NCBI GenBank assembly: GCA_965203735.1
Contig: OZ241909.1
Location: forward strand, 434,001-498,000
DNA: 64,000 nt
Direction of reading: 5' to 3'
Source of the DNA: Bin55 sp965203735
Lineage (GTDB): Bacteria; Pseudomonadota; Gammaproteobacteria; Pseudomonadales; Azotimanducaceae
This document shows positions 1 through 8,975 of the stretch, piece after piece; position 1 is the first letter of the stretch; every line of letters begins with the position of its first letter. Made by a program: the position numbers and the translations under genes. The notes beneath the pieces are model-generated. The model had not been told where the DNA came from, made no database searches, and saw only the letters and a list, made by a program, of their open reading frames with translations.

Positions 1-1
1 G

Positions 2-418
2 CTATTGCGCCTTTTTGGATTGAGCGATAACTCAGAGCAGCAGATGTTCGATTTCTCCAAAGGCATGAAGCAGAAGGTGCTGATCTGTGCTGCTCTGCTT
101 ACGGAACCCCAGGTTCTTTTGCTCGACGAACCCCTTAATGGACTCGATGCAAATACGGTAAGCGTTGTGAAAGAGTTGCTTCGCTCGCTGGCGAACGACG
201 GCATGACCATATTGTTCTGTTCCCACATACTCGAGGTGGTCGAACGGTTGTGTACTCGGATCGTGATCATTGATCACGGTCGAATCGTCATTCAGGGGAC
301 TACCGAAGATATTAAGGAGCAATGGCAAGCATCTACTCTAGAGGAAGCGTTCTCGAAAATCACAGGCATCCAGGATCCGACATCCATATCCAGCGACATC
401 ATGAATGCACTAACGTAG
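2..418 (+). CDS. ABC transporter ATP-binding protein (5' truncated by window)
   Basis: This is the C-terminal half of an ABC ATPase that would energise the membrane subunit encoded just downstream. The visible part has the signature motif in variant form (FSKGMKQKV, where LSGGQ is usual), Walker B with D-loop (LLLDEPLNGLD) and the switch histidine in FCSHILE. The reading frame is open to the left edge, so the Walker A half lies outside the window and the TTG at position 5 is not the true start. The family normally has 220-310 residues and 138 are visible. The 81-base gap to the permease and the shared strand suggest one operon. FSKGMKQK-type signatures are common in ABC-2 exporters with uncharacterised substrates. 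The substrate cannot be inferred. Confidence 0.9.
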   Translation, partial: LLRLFGLSDNSEQQMFDFSKGMKQKVLICAALLTEPQVLLLDEPLNGLDANTVSVVKELLRSLANDGMTILFCSHILEVVERLCTRIVIIDHGRIVIQGTTEDIKEQWQASTLEEAFSKITGIQDPTSISSDIMNALT

Positions 419-499
419 TCGGATGCAATTCTTGTATACCAACCTAGTGTGTAGCCAACCGACACTCCGCTCAGACTCATCGCTTGGTAGCAACGCCAG

Positions 500-2167
500 A
501 TGAAACACGTCATTCGAATCTTGGGAGGCAACTACGAGCATTGGCGAGTACTGCATTTGCTGGCCAAGAAACAGATTGGGACAGGAATAAGCGCTTGGAC
601 GACGAGGGGTTTAGGACGTACCCGCAACAAGAAAGGGGCTACCGTATTCTTCTACGTATTCCTAGCAGCCATGAGCTTGAATGCATACAACCTTGTGACG
701 AGCGGCTTTTTTGAGCCCATAGAACTCGATCCTACAACGTCTATTTGGATAACGTTCCAATTTACTTCTCTATTTATTCTGGCTTTGTTAACTAATACGT
801 TTCGTGAGCTCTTTATATCCAATGAAGATTACAACAACCTATGCTTCCGACCTGTGGACAGCAAGAGTTACTTTTTGTCGAAACTATCGGCTATTTCGGT
901 GCAGGTTTTTGTTGTTACTGCTGTTATGACAATTCCAGCAACCATTGCATTATTGTTAACACATCAATTTGTGGGCTGTTTGATGTTTGTCCTTTCCAAT
1001 TTCGCACTACAGATTACTGTAGCCACCCTTGCTCTATCTCTCTTCGTCAGTCTAACAAATTACGCATTTAGTAAGGGAAAGACCTCCAAAGTATCGATTG
1101 TCGCCTATGTGATTATGTGGGGAATGCTGATTCCCACGTTCGTCCTGTACTTTGTGCCAATGATGCAGAAGGGAGAATTTCCGACTTACTATCCTCTGTG
1201 GGCAGAAATCTTAAATCCTGTTACATGGTATGCTTCCTTACCTGCAATAGCAAGTGGATCTGTGACACTTGCGACAATTTTGGGAACTTTGCTCGCAGTT
1301 ACATTTTCTACATTAGTGTACGTCTATTTGCAGCGATATTCCAACTTGGAATTATCCATAAAGGTGCAGCAGAATTACGACGATATTTCAAGTAGTGAGG
1401 ACTACAAGCTTCCACGGCGAGGTATGTCTTCTTTTCTTTCTGTCCTGTCTAGTCCACGCCTTCAATCTAAGCCTATGTGGCTATTACTTCGTGCTCACTT
1501 GCGCGCTAACAAGAAGTTTCGCGGAGTGGCACTTGGAGTAATGGTAGTTCCGATTCTACTTATTGTGTCGCCTATTTTCATTCTGTGGATCGGTGGAGAA
1601 ACAGCCTCGGAAACGATTAAGGATGGTCCCCCAGTAATGATGTATGCATTCATACTAATGTATTGTTTATTAATGACAAACATGTTTTTGCTGAGCTCTG
1701 AGTTTCGAGCGTCCTGGGTGCTGTTTACAGCACCTGTAAGATTGAAAGACCTGTGTTCTTTTTCTGATAGGCTGATTAGGTACTACGTCTGTGTACCGTA
1801 TGTCGTATTTCTCTTTGCTGTGCTCTTGGTGTATGGCATGGCTTCGTCCGTCTGGAATGCCTTATCTCAAGTGGTCTTGTTTGCTCTTGTATTGAACGCA
1901 GCTGTAATGCTCAAGAGTGGAATTGAAGCCAATGTCCCGTTTTCACAAGGGCCGGAGGTTATGGGTAAGTTTCTGGCACAGTTTGTCGTCATGTTTGTGT
2001 GCATGGTGCTAGCCAGTCTATGTGCATATTTGATTCCATTGTGTACTGGGACAGTGCTAGGGTTTTCGATTTCGGTAGGGGTTCTGTTGTTTGCGAACGT
2101 ATGTGTGGCTTGGTTTTGTAGGACGCGTATCGAGCGACGGGAAAGCCAGCTGGAATTTGTGGTCTAG
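500..2167 (+). CDS. ABC-2-like transporter permease
   Basis: A 555-residue polytopic membrane protein, probably the membrane subunit for the ATPase ending at 418. Hydrophobic segments lie in two clusters: roughly residues 50-290, and 340-545, separated by a charged cytoplasmic stretch that includes DDISSSEDYKLPRRG. This is a tandem arrangement typical of large two-half ABC-2-like permeases. The N-terminal 45 residues are basic and soluble. The ATG at 500 is preferred because the upstream frame gives no better start, although no clear Shine-Dalgarno is visible. Subfamily and substrate are not recognisable. It could be an exporter of peptide or lipid, or an ABC component for bacteriocin immunity; the assignment as a permease rests on topology and gene order. 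Confidence 0.8.
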   Translation: MKHVIRILGGNYEHWRVLHLLAKKQIGTGISAWTTRGLGRTRNKKGATVFFYVFLAAMSLNAYNLVTSGFFEPIELDPTTSIWITFQFTSLFILALLTNTFRELFISNEDYNNLCFRPVDSKSYFLSKLSAISVQVFVVTAVMTIPATIALLLTHQFVGCLMFVLSNFALQITVATLALSLFVSLTNYAFSKGKTSKVSIVAYVIMWGMLIPTFVLYFVPMMQKGEFPTYYPLWAEILNPVTWYASLPAIASGSVTLATILGTLLAVTFSTLVYVYLQRYSNLELSIKVQQNYDDISSSEDYKLPRRGMSSFLSVLSSPRLQSKPMWLLLRAHLRANKKFRGVALGVMVVPILLIVSPIFILWIGGETASETIKDGPPVMMYAFILMYCLLMTNMFLLSSEFRASWVLFTAPVRLKDLCSFSDRLIRYYVCVPYVVFLFAVLLVYGMASSVWNALSQVVLFALVLNAAVMLKSGIEANVPFSQGPEVMGKFLAQFVVMFVCMVLASLCAYLIPLCTGTVLGFSISVGVLLFANVCVAWFCRTRIERRESQLEFVV

Positions 2168-2381
2168 TGTTGGCCTTCTCGTCAATGAGGCGCACGATCT
2201 CTTCCGTCAATTGACTTGTCGACCGGTGTGGCCTGAACGCCGCTACCAACTCGAGAAGGCGGGGATTTCAGCCGGTCAAGATCTGAAGCGGCCTGATCCC
2301 GCGAGACTGTGGCGACTGTTCGGTGGTTTCGTTCGTTTGAGATTGCGTTTGAACTGCGTTGAACGAATCGGTGCTAACAAG

Positions 2382-2669
2382 CTAGGTGTCTAGGTCTCGG
2401 AAGAACTCTTCGGGGTTGTTAAACCGTGTTCCCCTTCCATCTTCTATTTCCTTCATTGCTTCGATGGTCGTAGGGTTCGGTACGTGGACGTCGAACGGCA
2501 ATCGCTTTTCTTCAGCTACGCGTATGAGCATGAGTCGAACCGCGTCGGACAGGCACAGTCCCATGGCTCGAAGTGCTTCGCTTACCTGTTCCTTGATCTC
2601 GCGGTCGACACGGGCTCGTACAACTGTGTCAGTACTCACCTCGGGTTTGAGCAGAGAATGTAGCGACAT
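2382..2669 (-). CDS. RelB/DinJ-family type II antitoxin, orphan
   Basis: A 95-residue protein with a ribbon-helix-helix N-terminal part (beta strand VVRARVDREIK, then ALRAMGLCLSDAVRLML) followed by RLPFDVHVPN, a segment highly characteristic of RelB/DinJ antitoxins. The acidic C-terminal tail (NNPEEFFRDLDT) is where such proteins wrap their toxin. RelB/DinJ proteins repress their own operon and neutralise a RelE/YafQ-type ribosome-dependent RNase. No toxin gene follows on the minus strand: the 214 bases between this gene and the end of the convergent permease contain only short frames. No candidate toxin lies upstream. It is therefore an orphan or a remnant, and may have become a stand-alone regulator or an anti-addiction gene. 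Confidence 0.85.
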   Translation of the reverse strand: MSLHSLLKPEVSTDTVVRARVDREIKEQVSEALRAMGLCLSDAVRLMLIRVAEEKRLPFDVHVPNPTTIEAMKEIEDGRGTRFNNPEEFFRDLDT

Positions 2670-3050
2670 CGTATCTACGTATTGAAATGCATCCTAACAT
2701 TAGTGTGAATCGAATATTAGACATGCGGAATCAGGAGAACATCAGGGTCCGATTACGAAGCACAAGTCAGAGAAACGGACAATTTCACGATGAGACTGAA
2801 TTGGTTGGGACGAGGTGTAGCTGTTTGTTCATTTCTTGACTGCGAAGGTACCTATTGAAAGTCGACCTCTTCACAACCTCTTAAGGTGTCATCTATCAGG
2901 GTGCCTGTTCAACCTTCCAGTCGGATAGGTCCCAACGCGATGCTCAATTTTTGACCGGAATCAAATTGGAACCACAAGACATAGAACGCACTCCGGTGAT
3001 AGAATAGATCAAATGGTCTTTCGAGTGGATAGGTGGAACGGAGTTTACAG

Positions 3051-3632
3051 ATGACAATTGCATTCAACAAATGTATCTCAAAGCCAGCAAATTTTCTTTG
3101 TGTAGGACTCGTCCTGCTATTGGTCGGTGCTGTGTGTGCATCAGAGAAAGAGGAAACAACAGCCTACAAGCTGTCAGTGATTGCGGATGTGGGACATAAG
3201 GAACGCAAGAGCGCTGAGAAGCGATTCGAATTTGTCCTGCCTCGTATGGTAGAGCACTGCTCTGACGTTGATAAGGAAGTTCGAGTGGCAGATATGTTAG
3301 TTGCAGGGTACAAGTTCATCAAAGAAGCTGGTTTAGACTCTAAAGAACCTTTGACTGATTTCACGGACACCATTCACCGTATAACCAGCGACCTTCATCC
3401 GCTTGCTTCTGCCAAAGACGTTCCTCTAAAGCTTTCAGAAGTTATTGGTATGTATGCCACGTTGCGACAAGAGGGACAGACTCAGGAGGAAGCTAGAAAA
3501 GGCCTTACAGCCGTAATTCGCGGGATTTATAATTTGTTAGAGGATAGTGATGATGAAGATGACACTGAGTCATCCGATTCACCTTCTCAATCTGACGGAG
3601 ATAAAAATCAAAGAGACAGAAGTAAGGTCTAA
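3051..3632 (+). CDS. Secreted protein with acidic C-terminal tail, unknown function
   Basis: A 193-residue protein with a classical signal peptide: basic N-region (NKCISK), hydrophobic core LCVGLVLLLVGAVC and a probable cleavage after VCA near residue 30. The mature part is mostly helical and charged, and residues 165-193 form an acidic and serine-rich tail (LLEDSDDEDDTESSD) ending in a short basic patch. The ATG at 3051 is chosen over the in-frame GTG at 3033 because GGAACGGAG lies about ten bases before it and because the signal peptide then starts correctly. No family is recognised. The gene is isolated, with 380 non-coding bases before it and 630 after it, so context says little. A periplasmic role is inferred from the signal peptide only. 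Confidence 0.7.
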   Translation: MTIAFNKCISKPANFLCVGLVLLLVGAVCASEKEETTAYKLSVIADVGHKERKSAEKRFEFVLPRMVEHCSDVDKEVRVADMLVAGYKFIKEAGLDSKEPLTDFTDTIHRITSDLHPLASAKDVPLKLSEVIGMYATLRQEGQTQEEARKGLTAVIRGIYNLLEDSDDEDDTESSDSPSQSDGDKNQRDRSKV

Positions 3633-4264
3633 GTTTTGCTGTGATTGAGCTTCGAGCGACTCTGCTCTTTTGCGAATTATTGATTTGAATGAGTAGGTTT
3701 TGCCAACGACCTACGATATCACTTAAATGATCAGGCTTTCACTGAGAGAATGAAGGTCTTTGGTGAACCACCATGGCGGGGAAGAGGGAGGATCTGGACT
3801 GAATCGGTGACGAGGACAAGATGTGCCTTGACAAGTACTCTGGCCAGTGACAATGGGCATGAGTAACCCCAATCCCCATTGCTCTAGAGTGCCTCCCTAT
3901 CCGTTGTGGGATAGCGTAATGCTCTAGACAAAACAGCTCGTGGCCGCCACCAAGTGTCGGTACAGATTAGTCCTGTCGTATCTCAGTATACCAATTTACT
4001 TAGAGCAGTATGTGCTTCTTTGAACGATCTTCACATTCGTTTCAGAATTATGATTAAGGCCAAATATCCTTAAAGCGTTGTAAAGAGGACAATTATCTCC
4101 AAAAGTCGCATTGTTGCCCGCAAATAGTGGGAATCAAATCAATTGCTTTAGTAGCAGCAACTCCCGCAAATGTATCGCGAATCACTTAAAAAGTCACGAA
4201 AGAGAAGGGAAGGACACAACGAATTTGATACAATTTACCTTGCTGCTCAGCGAGGTTAACAATC
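3633..4264. other. Intergenic region, nothing recognisable
   Basis: This 632-base stretch holds no frame with convincing coding character, no tRNA and no clear terminator. The plus-strand frame beginning at 4111 is a shadow of the small membrane protein gene that starts at 4265. Composition resembles neighbouring eroded regions, so it may be old coding sequence that has decayed beyond recognition. Confidence 0.5.
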
Positions 4265-4492
4265 ATGATCATGGAACACTCTACCAGTGGTGTCAAACGC
4301 ACGGTACTTGGTCCGGTGCACATCCTCTGGTGCTTTCTTTTCGGATGGATCTATTATGCCTGCAAAGGTATGTGGGGATGTGCGATAGTCAGCTTCTTTA
4401 CGATAAATGGACTGCTAATCGTGTTTCCCGTAATGAACAAGTCCCTAGTTCAGAAGCACTATGAGAATAAGGGTTGGAAGGCAGTCGGTTGA
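4265..4492 (+). CDS. Small two-helix membrane protein
   Basis: A 75-residue protein with two hydrophobic segments, roughly residues 16-33 (VHILWCFLFGWIYYAC) and 37-56, joined by a tight GMWG turn. A soluble tail carries NKSLVQKHYENKGWKAVG. The arrangement of W/F-rich helices followed by Y..KGWK near the C-terminus resembles small DUF2628-like inner-membrane proteins, whose function is not established; this likeness is by eye. The start ATG has GAGG about nine bases upstream, and a second ATG two codons later is possible. The gene stands alone between long non-coding stretches. Confidence 0.6.
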   Translation: MIMEHSTSGVKRTVLGPVHILWCFLFGWIYYACKGMWGCAIVSFFTINGLLIVFPVMNKSLVQKHYENKGWKAVG

Positions 4493-4593
4493 CTATTCTG
4501 TTCGACGTCGGGCTTTAGCAACTTGGATGTGGCGCGACACGAATCTCTTTGACTGGTGACAGTCCACGAAAATTTTCACTTCCACTGAGCCGT

Positions 4594-5820
4594 TTAAACT
4601 GGATATACGAATACACCTACTAACGCGACCCGGTTATTCCAGATTTCCAATTCGAGCGGAACAGATAACTCCGTTACTCCTACCTCGCTAAACCACTCCT
4701 GTCCGTGAGTCCACTTCAAGAGAGTGTCGTATTTCTTAGCGAGCGCTGGGTGATTCTGTGGAAGGTTTGCGGCGGCATCCAGACCAGGTACAGACGCGCC
4801 ATTTACGGAGACGAGGTAGTCTGGTCGAGCTAGAGCGAGCCACCGCGTCGTAGCTGCAGGTCCTGTTCTTGTTTTCTTATCCGGCCTAAAGCGAGTTGTT
4901 GAGATGGAAAGAAGAACCTGATACGCAACTGCGACAATTTCATCGGGACGAGCAGTAATTACGCGATATATCTGTTCTCGCAAGTGAAAGCGGAGGGACT
5001 CTACAATAGGCATGTTCTTTGGGTTGAGTGCATATGCTCCTCCACCTCTCACCCATCCAAATGCTCCCCATTCGCCGGCCGCGTGTACTTTTGTAGACGT
5101 CGGTACCAATATGTCCTATTGCAACTCTGAGAGTAAGCTCCAGTCTTCTCGTTGAATTACATGGTGTCTGGAAGCTATGGTGTGCAACCAGCTGTGGGTT
5201 TCCCCAAAAACGTCGACTCGCAGATCAGATTTTCGATAGTAAGTGTCGTATGCTCTGAGTCCATCAACAAAGTCATTCCATGAGTGTATGTCAATCAAAC
5301 TGGGCAGGTCTGTTTCACTAATTTTCTTGACTGGCTTGGACGGCGATCTCGATGGAGGTATATAGATACTCTCATAGTCTTCCAACGCGGGCCACGGATC
5401 TGTATCCAAACCTGACCAGAGGTCTTCGAACCACATATTGTTCCCTTCGGAGTCAATAGCGAATTCGTGCACTAACTCCGAGTTTCTTCCAAACCCTCCT
5501 CGAGTCAAATTCGCACTGCCAATCCACTGAATTGTGGATTGACCACGAAAGCAATAGTATTTTGGGTGAAACACTCCGAACGAGTTGTCTGGAACAATGC
5601 GCAAATTCACATGCTCGCATGTCACCAAACTCCGTAGCGCAATTGGGTCCGTCCAATTCTTTGAAATGCCAGCCGCTATTCGAACTGTTGCACGATTCTT
5701 CAGCAGCAAGTCCAGCTCCTTACATGGGCGTACCCACGCGACGGCGATATCGATTTGGTCGGCGGCGTTCGCTAATTCCGCGAACCTCTTCTCAAGCTGC
5801 GACTGATCGACAAATGACAC
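4594..5820 (-). pseudogene. PLD-like nuclease gene interrupted by an in-frame TAG
   Basis: Two minus-strand frames, 5820-5116 and 5109-4594, are in the same reading frame and are separated only by a TAG at 5118-5116; read through, they give about 408 residues. The first part is a phospholipase D-superfamily nuclease domain. HPKYYCF followed by WIGSANLTRGGF gives the H.K...N catalytic signature and the GSAN loop, with the first half starting at a GTG. The second part, containing RWLALARPDYLVSVNG, resembles the C-terminal domain found in PLD-type restriction-related endonucleases. PLD nucleases of this build usually act in DNA restriction or phage defence, which fits the island that follows. 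TAG is a normal stop here (for example at 418 and 2167), so this is most likely a nonsense mutation. A 234-residue truncated nuclease could still be made. Confidence 0.75.
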
Positions 5821-6466
5821 TTTGATTCTTTTGCCTACAACAATTGGGCTACATTATAGGAGCCAATCGGGAATCTAGTTTGATCGTGCAGAATTTAAGC
5901 TTGTTCGCTACAAAATCGAGTTGCGGATGCGGTGTAGTTTGAAACCATTCCACTCGTCCCAGACCTACAAGCACGTTGAGAATTGGCGGAAGAGCTCCGA
6001 GAAGAAACGGCAGGCAGTCGCGGTCAAGTGACGGCGATCATGCCGTAAAGGTGCTATAAGAGCAATGGGCAGCACAAGTCCGCTCGCACCCAACTTAGCT
6101 TAAAATCTATTTCGAGGGTTGGTCGCGACCTGCGAAGACCCAAATTTATTGGGAACTACTAACACAAATAAACATGCATTTACAACGACTTACACGGTAA
6201 CTTTTAGTTAATAAGCCTTCCCTACGGTTCAAATCCCGCGACAGAGCGACAGGAAAGAGCTGAGCAGCATGCCTTACCCGCTACTAAGTATCGGCTCTGG
6301 CTAGAGTTTCAGACGCCAATATATCTGTTTATTTAAAGCAGTAATTCCCAAATGTTTTGATTATTCATACAAACGTGTCGCAGTTCCTTATAAAATGCTC
6401 GTCCCATACTTAACTAGAATTGAACTAATCGAAAGCTATATGAAGTTTAACATTAGATTAGTAACC
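5821..6466. other. Intergenic region, nothing recognisable
   Basis: This 646-base stretch contains no convincing frame on either strand. A GGTTCAAATCC motif near 6220 resembles a tRNA T-loop, but no cloverleaf can be built around it. The region lies upstream of the interrupted PLD gene and downstream of the peptidase-like gene. It may carry the PLD gene promoter near 5830-5870, although no clear -35/-10 pair stands out. Confidence 0.5.
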
Positions 6467-7183
6467 TTAGGCAAGTAAATTCATCGAAACATAATCTACT
6501 AGGTGCCTTTGATCACTGCTCACACTCGCCTGCCACTCTTTGAGATATTCTAAAATAACATTGTCAGATTTAGGTAGGAATCTAACTACATTCCAAATTT
6601 CAGGATGTTCTTTAAATATATAATGTAGTCTATAAGCAATTACGGCATTAAACGTCCTGCAATATCCTATCTTCGCATTTGTTTCTCTAAGCAAATCCTC
6701 TCGGTCCAGTAACCAAGTCCCAAACCCATCACGGTCTATTCGACTTAGACTGTCTTTTGCTCTACTTAAACACTCTTGATCAACATAGGTTACGTAATCG
6801 ACATTCTTGCTCTGATGCATCACAAATATTGACCCCAACTCACATAATGATTCGTGAAACCATCCATTCCTCGAAGTTGTTGACTGCAGGCGATTGTGAT
6901 CAGAAACAATATGAGTAAATTCGTGCGCAAACTGATACGTAATTTGACTGCTGTAGTCCAAGGGGCTGTTGGTAAGCTTCACTCTGTGGAAATCTTCATT
7001 GGATCGTCTATAGTATGTCATTGGACTACCTTGGAAACTGTGTTCCACTACAATCCGATATGGTGGCATACCTTTAAGATTTCTATATATACAATTGGCC
7101 GCTTCATACAAAGTTGTCTTAACAAGTGTCATATCGACTGATTGCCAACTGTTCACATCTATTTCAATTGACAGGTTTGTCAT
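6467..7183 (-). CDS. Zinc-metallopeptidase-like protein (HExxH)
   Basis: A 238-residue soluble protein without signal peptide. It carries HEFTH at residues 87-91, then a WFHESLCELGS segment about 20 residues later. This is the gluzincin-type arrangement, in which E111 could be the third zinc ligand and the C-terminal half is helical. Residues 54-70 (PMTYYRRSNEDFHRVKL) resemble the edge strand that binds substrate in such peptidases. The ATG at 7183 has AGAGGA about ten bases upstream. Its place between a PLD nuclease relic and RloAB suggests a cargo gene of the defence island, perhaps a toxin-like or regulatory protease; that role is inference. The precise peptidase family was not recognised. 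Confidence 0.75.
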   Translation of the reverse strand: MTNLSIEIDVNSWQSVDMTLVKTTLYEAANCIYRNLKGMPPYRIVVEHSFQGSPMTYYRRSNEDFHRVKLTNSPLDYSSQITYQFAHEFTHIVSDHNRLQSTTSRNGWFHESLCELGSIFVMHQSKNVDYVTYVDQECLSRAKDSLSRIDRDGFGTWLLDREDLLRETNAKIGYCRTFNAVIAYRLHYIFKEHPEIWNVVRFLPKSDNVILEYLKEWQASVSSDQRHLVDYVSMNLLA

Positions 7184-8369
7184 ACAGAAGATGTCCTCTA
7201 TTCGTTTTCCAAAGTCGCATTTGTTTCGTCATGTCTTAGTAATATATCACAACTCATGGAGTTGAACAACTTGAATGCGAAAATCTTTGGAATTTCGGAG
7301 AATTGCGACCGTCATTACATTTGCTACTGAGAGAATAACACGCAATGATCAATCAGACTACGGTGTGGGTATTGGAATTCCGCTGTTGGGTCGGGACTGC
7401 GAACTACACTGTCCGAATTTTCGGGAAACGGATGTGGAGTAAGGTGTATTCTGTCCACAGTGAAGAATCCGGACGCCTTCGACCTAAGATTTAGGGAGTT
7501 CTACTACCGATGCTAGGTCTGTCAGTGAAATACCCATCAGCACTCTTCTCGAGTGTTTCTCCTTCTTCAAAATACGTTTCTAGACTGTCGCTAGCTAGGT
7601 TTTTGCTCTCACGAAAAGCGAGTTCCACAATGGCATACATCAGGAATTGCCGTTTCCTGCATGACGATGCAAGGACCACTCCCAATCGTGTAGTCACTTG
7701 TGAAGGCTATTTTTCTTTCTGATCGGGGCAAGTTTCCTAAGCTCTTGGCGTTGGAGCTCCGTCCCATCGGTTGCACCAGCACTCTTATCGGATGAGCGTT
7801 GGATCGATTGTTCGCCTCCTCGGCGCGAAGTTTCGCAATCGACTGGGCAACGAGCTTAGGATCTCCTCAGTCCACATTTTCGAGTTTGCTCAAGTTGTAC
7901 GTTGCCAACTGAAATCTCAGGTCCTTTCTTCTGAACACGTTTCCGATGTGTACTTAGGTGTGCTCCAAGAGTGTCTCAGCAATTTCGTCCATCGCCACAA
8001 CCTCCAATACCGGGATGCCCAGCCTCTGTATTGTCCGCTTTACCATATATGTGCTCCGCTACTACTCTTCGACTGCAAATGCTTGATAAATTGAGGGTCC
8101 ATTCACAATGCTATGGAGGGGCTTTATGCCTACACGCCAATTGCAGAGCACCATTACGCCACCCTAGATACTAATGTATACCTTCCTCGACTATTGGAGA
8201 CCCAAAAGCGTTCCGACCACTGCAACAAAGAAGTGGACCCAAGTACACGACGAAGCAAGCGGATTGACAAGTCTTGAAATGACTCCGGGTCTGTGATACA
8301 TCGTTCAAGGTTCTAATTCAAACTGCCATTGAATGGAAATTGGTTGGTGTGTGTGGAGCCTAATCGAAT
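7184..8369 (-). pseudogene. Eroded coding region, family not recognised
   Basis: This gap of almost 1.2 kb has no intact gene, but minus-strand fragments read like broken protein. Examples are PKLVAQSIAKLRAEEAN near 7850-7800, LGIPVLEVVAMDEIAETL near 8030-7980, and FLMYAIVELAFRES with a following acidic stretch near 7640-7540. These lie in different frames and are interrupted by stops, as expected of a gene that has taken several frameshifts. No family could be named. The alternative is chance open frames in non-coding DNA, so the call is weak. Confidence 0.25.
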
Positions 8370-8975
8370 CTATCGTGATTCGCCAAGTCGAAGAAACTCT
8401 GTCAACTCGTGCACCGTTGTAGAAGGATTCCCAAACGGCGTGCGTTCTTTCCGCCTATTGGCGAGCAGAACACGAGCTCGACATACGGCTTCTAGGTAGT
8501 GGCACCTGATAGCTTTCTCGTCAGTGAATCGTTTCCCTTGATCATATCCTGAGAACTGGGTACGGATCTTACGTCGGCACTCTATTCGAGTGATTGGACC
8601 GTCTTGATTTTCGTAATGTAGGATTGCCCATAGTTCGAATGACGGATTGGAAATGGCTTTGCGAATGCCCTTGCCTTCGGCCAAGTCCACGGCTTCCTGA
8701 TAGCGTATGTGGTCATCTCGGTCAAACATCGCCCAGTACGAATCATGACGTGCATGGGGGTCGCGTTGCGATTTCTCACGTTCCTCCACTGCACGTTCAA
8801 CAACTCCGCGCGGATCGCGTCCGACGGGAATTGGATCGAGGGACCATGTCTTGGACCCGTGAATCTGCCAGAAAACCTTTAGGTAGGAGGGCTCTGTTGA
8901 TTTACCCTCTGTAACAACCACCACTCGGGGCTTCAGCGGCCTTGACGGAGGACGCCTTTTAAACCTCTTTACCAT
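8370..8975 (-). CDS. rloB: RloB-family protein (AbiLii-like)
   Basis: A 201-residue protein with the RloB family hallmarks: VVVVTEGKSTEPSYLKVF near the N-terminus, then YWAMFDRDDH, then NPSFELWAILHYEN in the middle. The E of TEG, the DRDD acidic pair and the FELW motif match the TOPRIM-like layout attributed to RloB and to the OLD-associated nucleases. RloB always travels with an ATPase partner, RloA, and pairs of this type are classed as restriction-linked genes or AbiL-type abortive infection systems. The ATG at 8975 overlaps the TGA of rloA, indicating translational coupling; the TTG one codon upstream is less likely. The nuclease role is family inference and has not been seen directly. 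Confidence 0.88.
   Translation of the reverse strand: MVKRFKRRPPSRPLKPRVVVVTEGKSTEPSYLKVFWQIHGSKTWSLDPIPVGRDPRGVVERAVEEREKSQRDPHARHDSYWAMFDRDDHIRYQEAVDLAEGKGIRKAISNPSFELWAILHYENQDGPITRIECRRKIRTQFSGYDQGKRFTDEKAIRCHYLEAVCRARVLLANRRKERTPFGNPSTTVHELTEFLRLGESR

Noticed and set aside
1989..2249. Minus-strand 86-codon frame as the missing toxin of the antitoxin
   Set aside because: It overlaps the end of the permease gene on the other strand and shows no RelE/YafQ motif; its first part is non-coding spacer.
5116..5118. Programmed readthrough or pyrrolysine at the TAG
   Set aside because: TAG is used as an ordinary stop by neighbouring genes (418, 2167), and no stem-loop or pyl machinery is visible in the window.
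6215..6245. GGTTCAAATCC motif resembling a tRNA T-loop
   Set aside because: The flanking bases cannot form the T-stem or an acceptor stem, and no D- or anticodon arm is found at the right distance.
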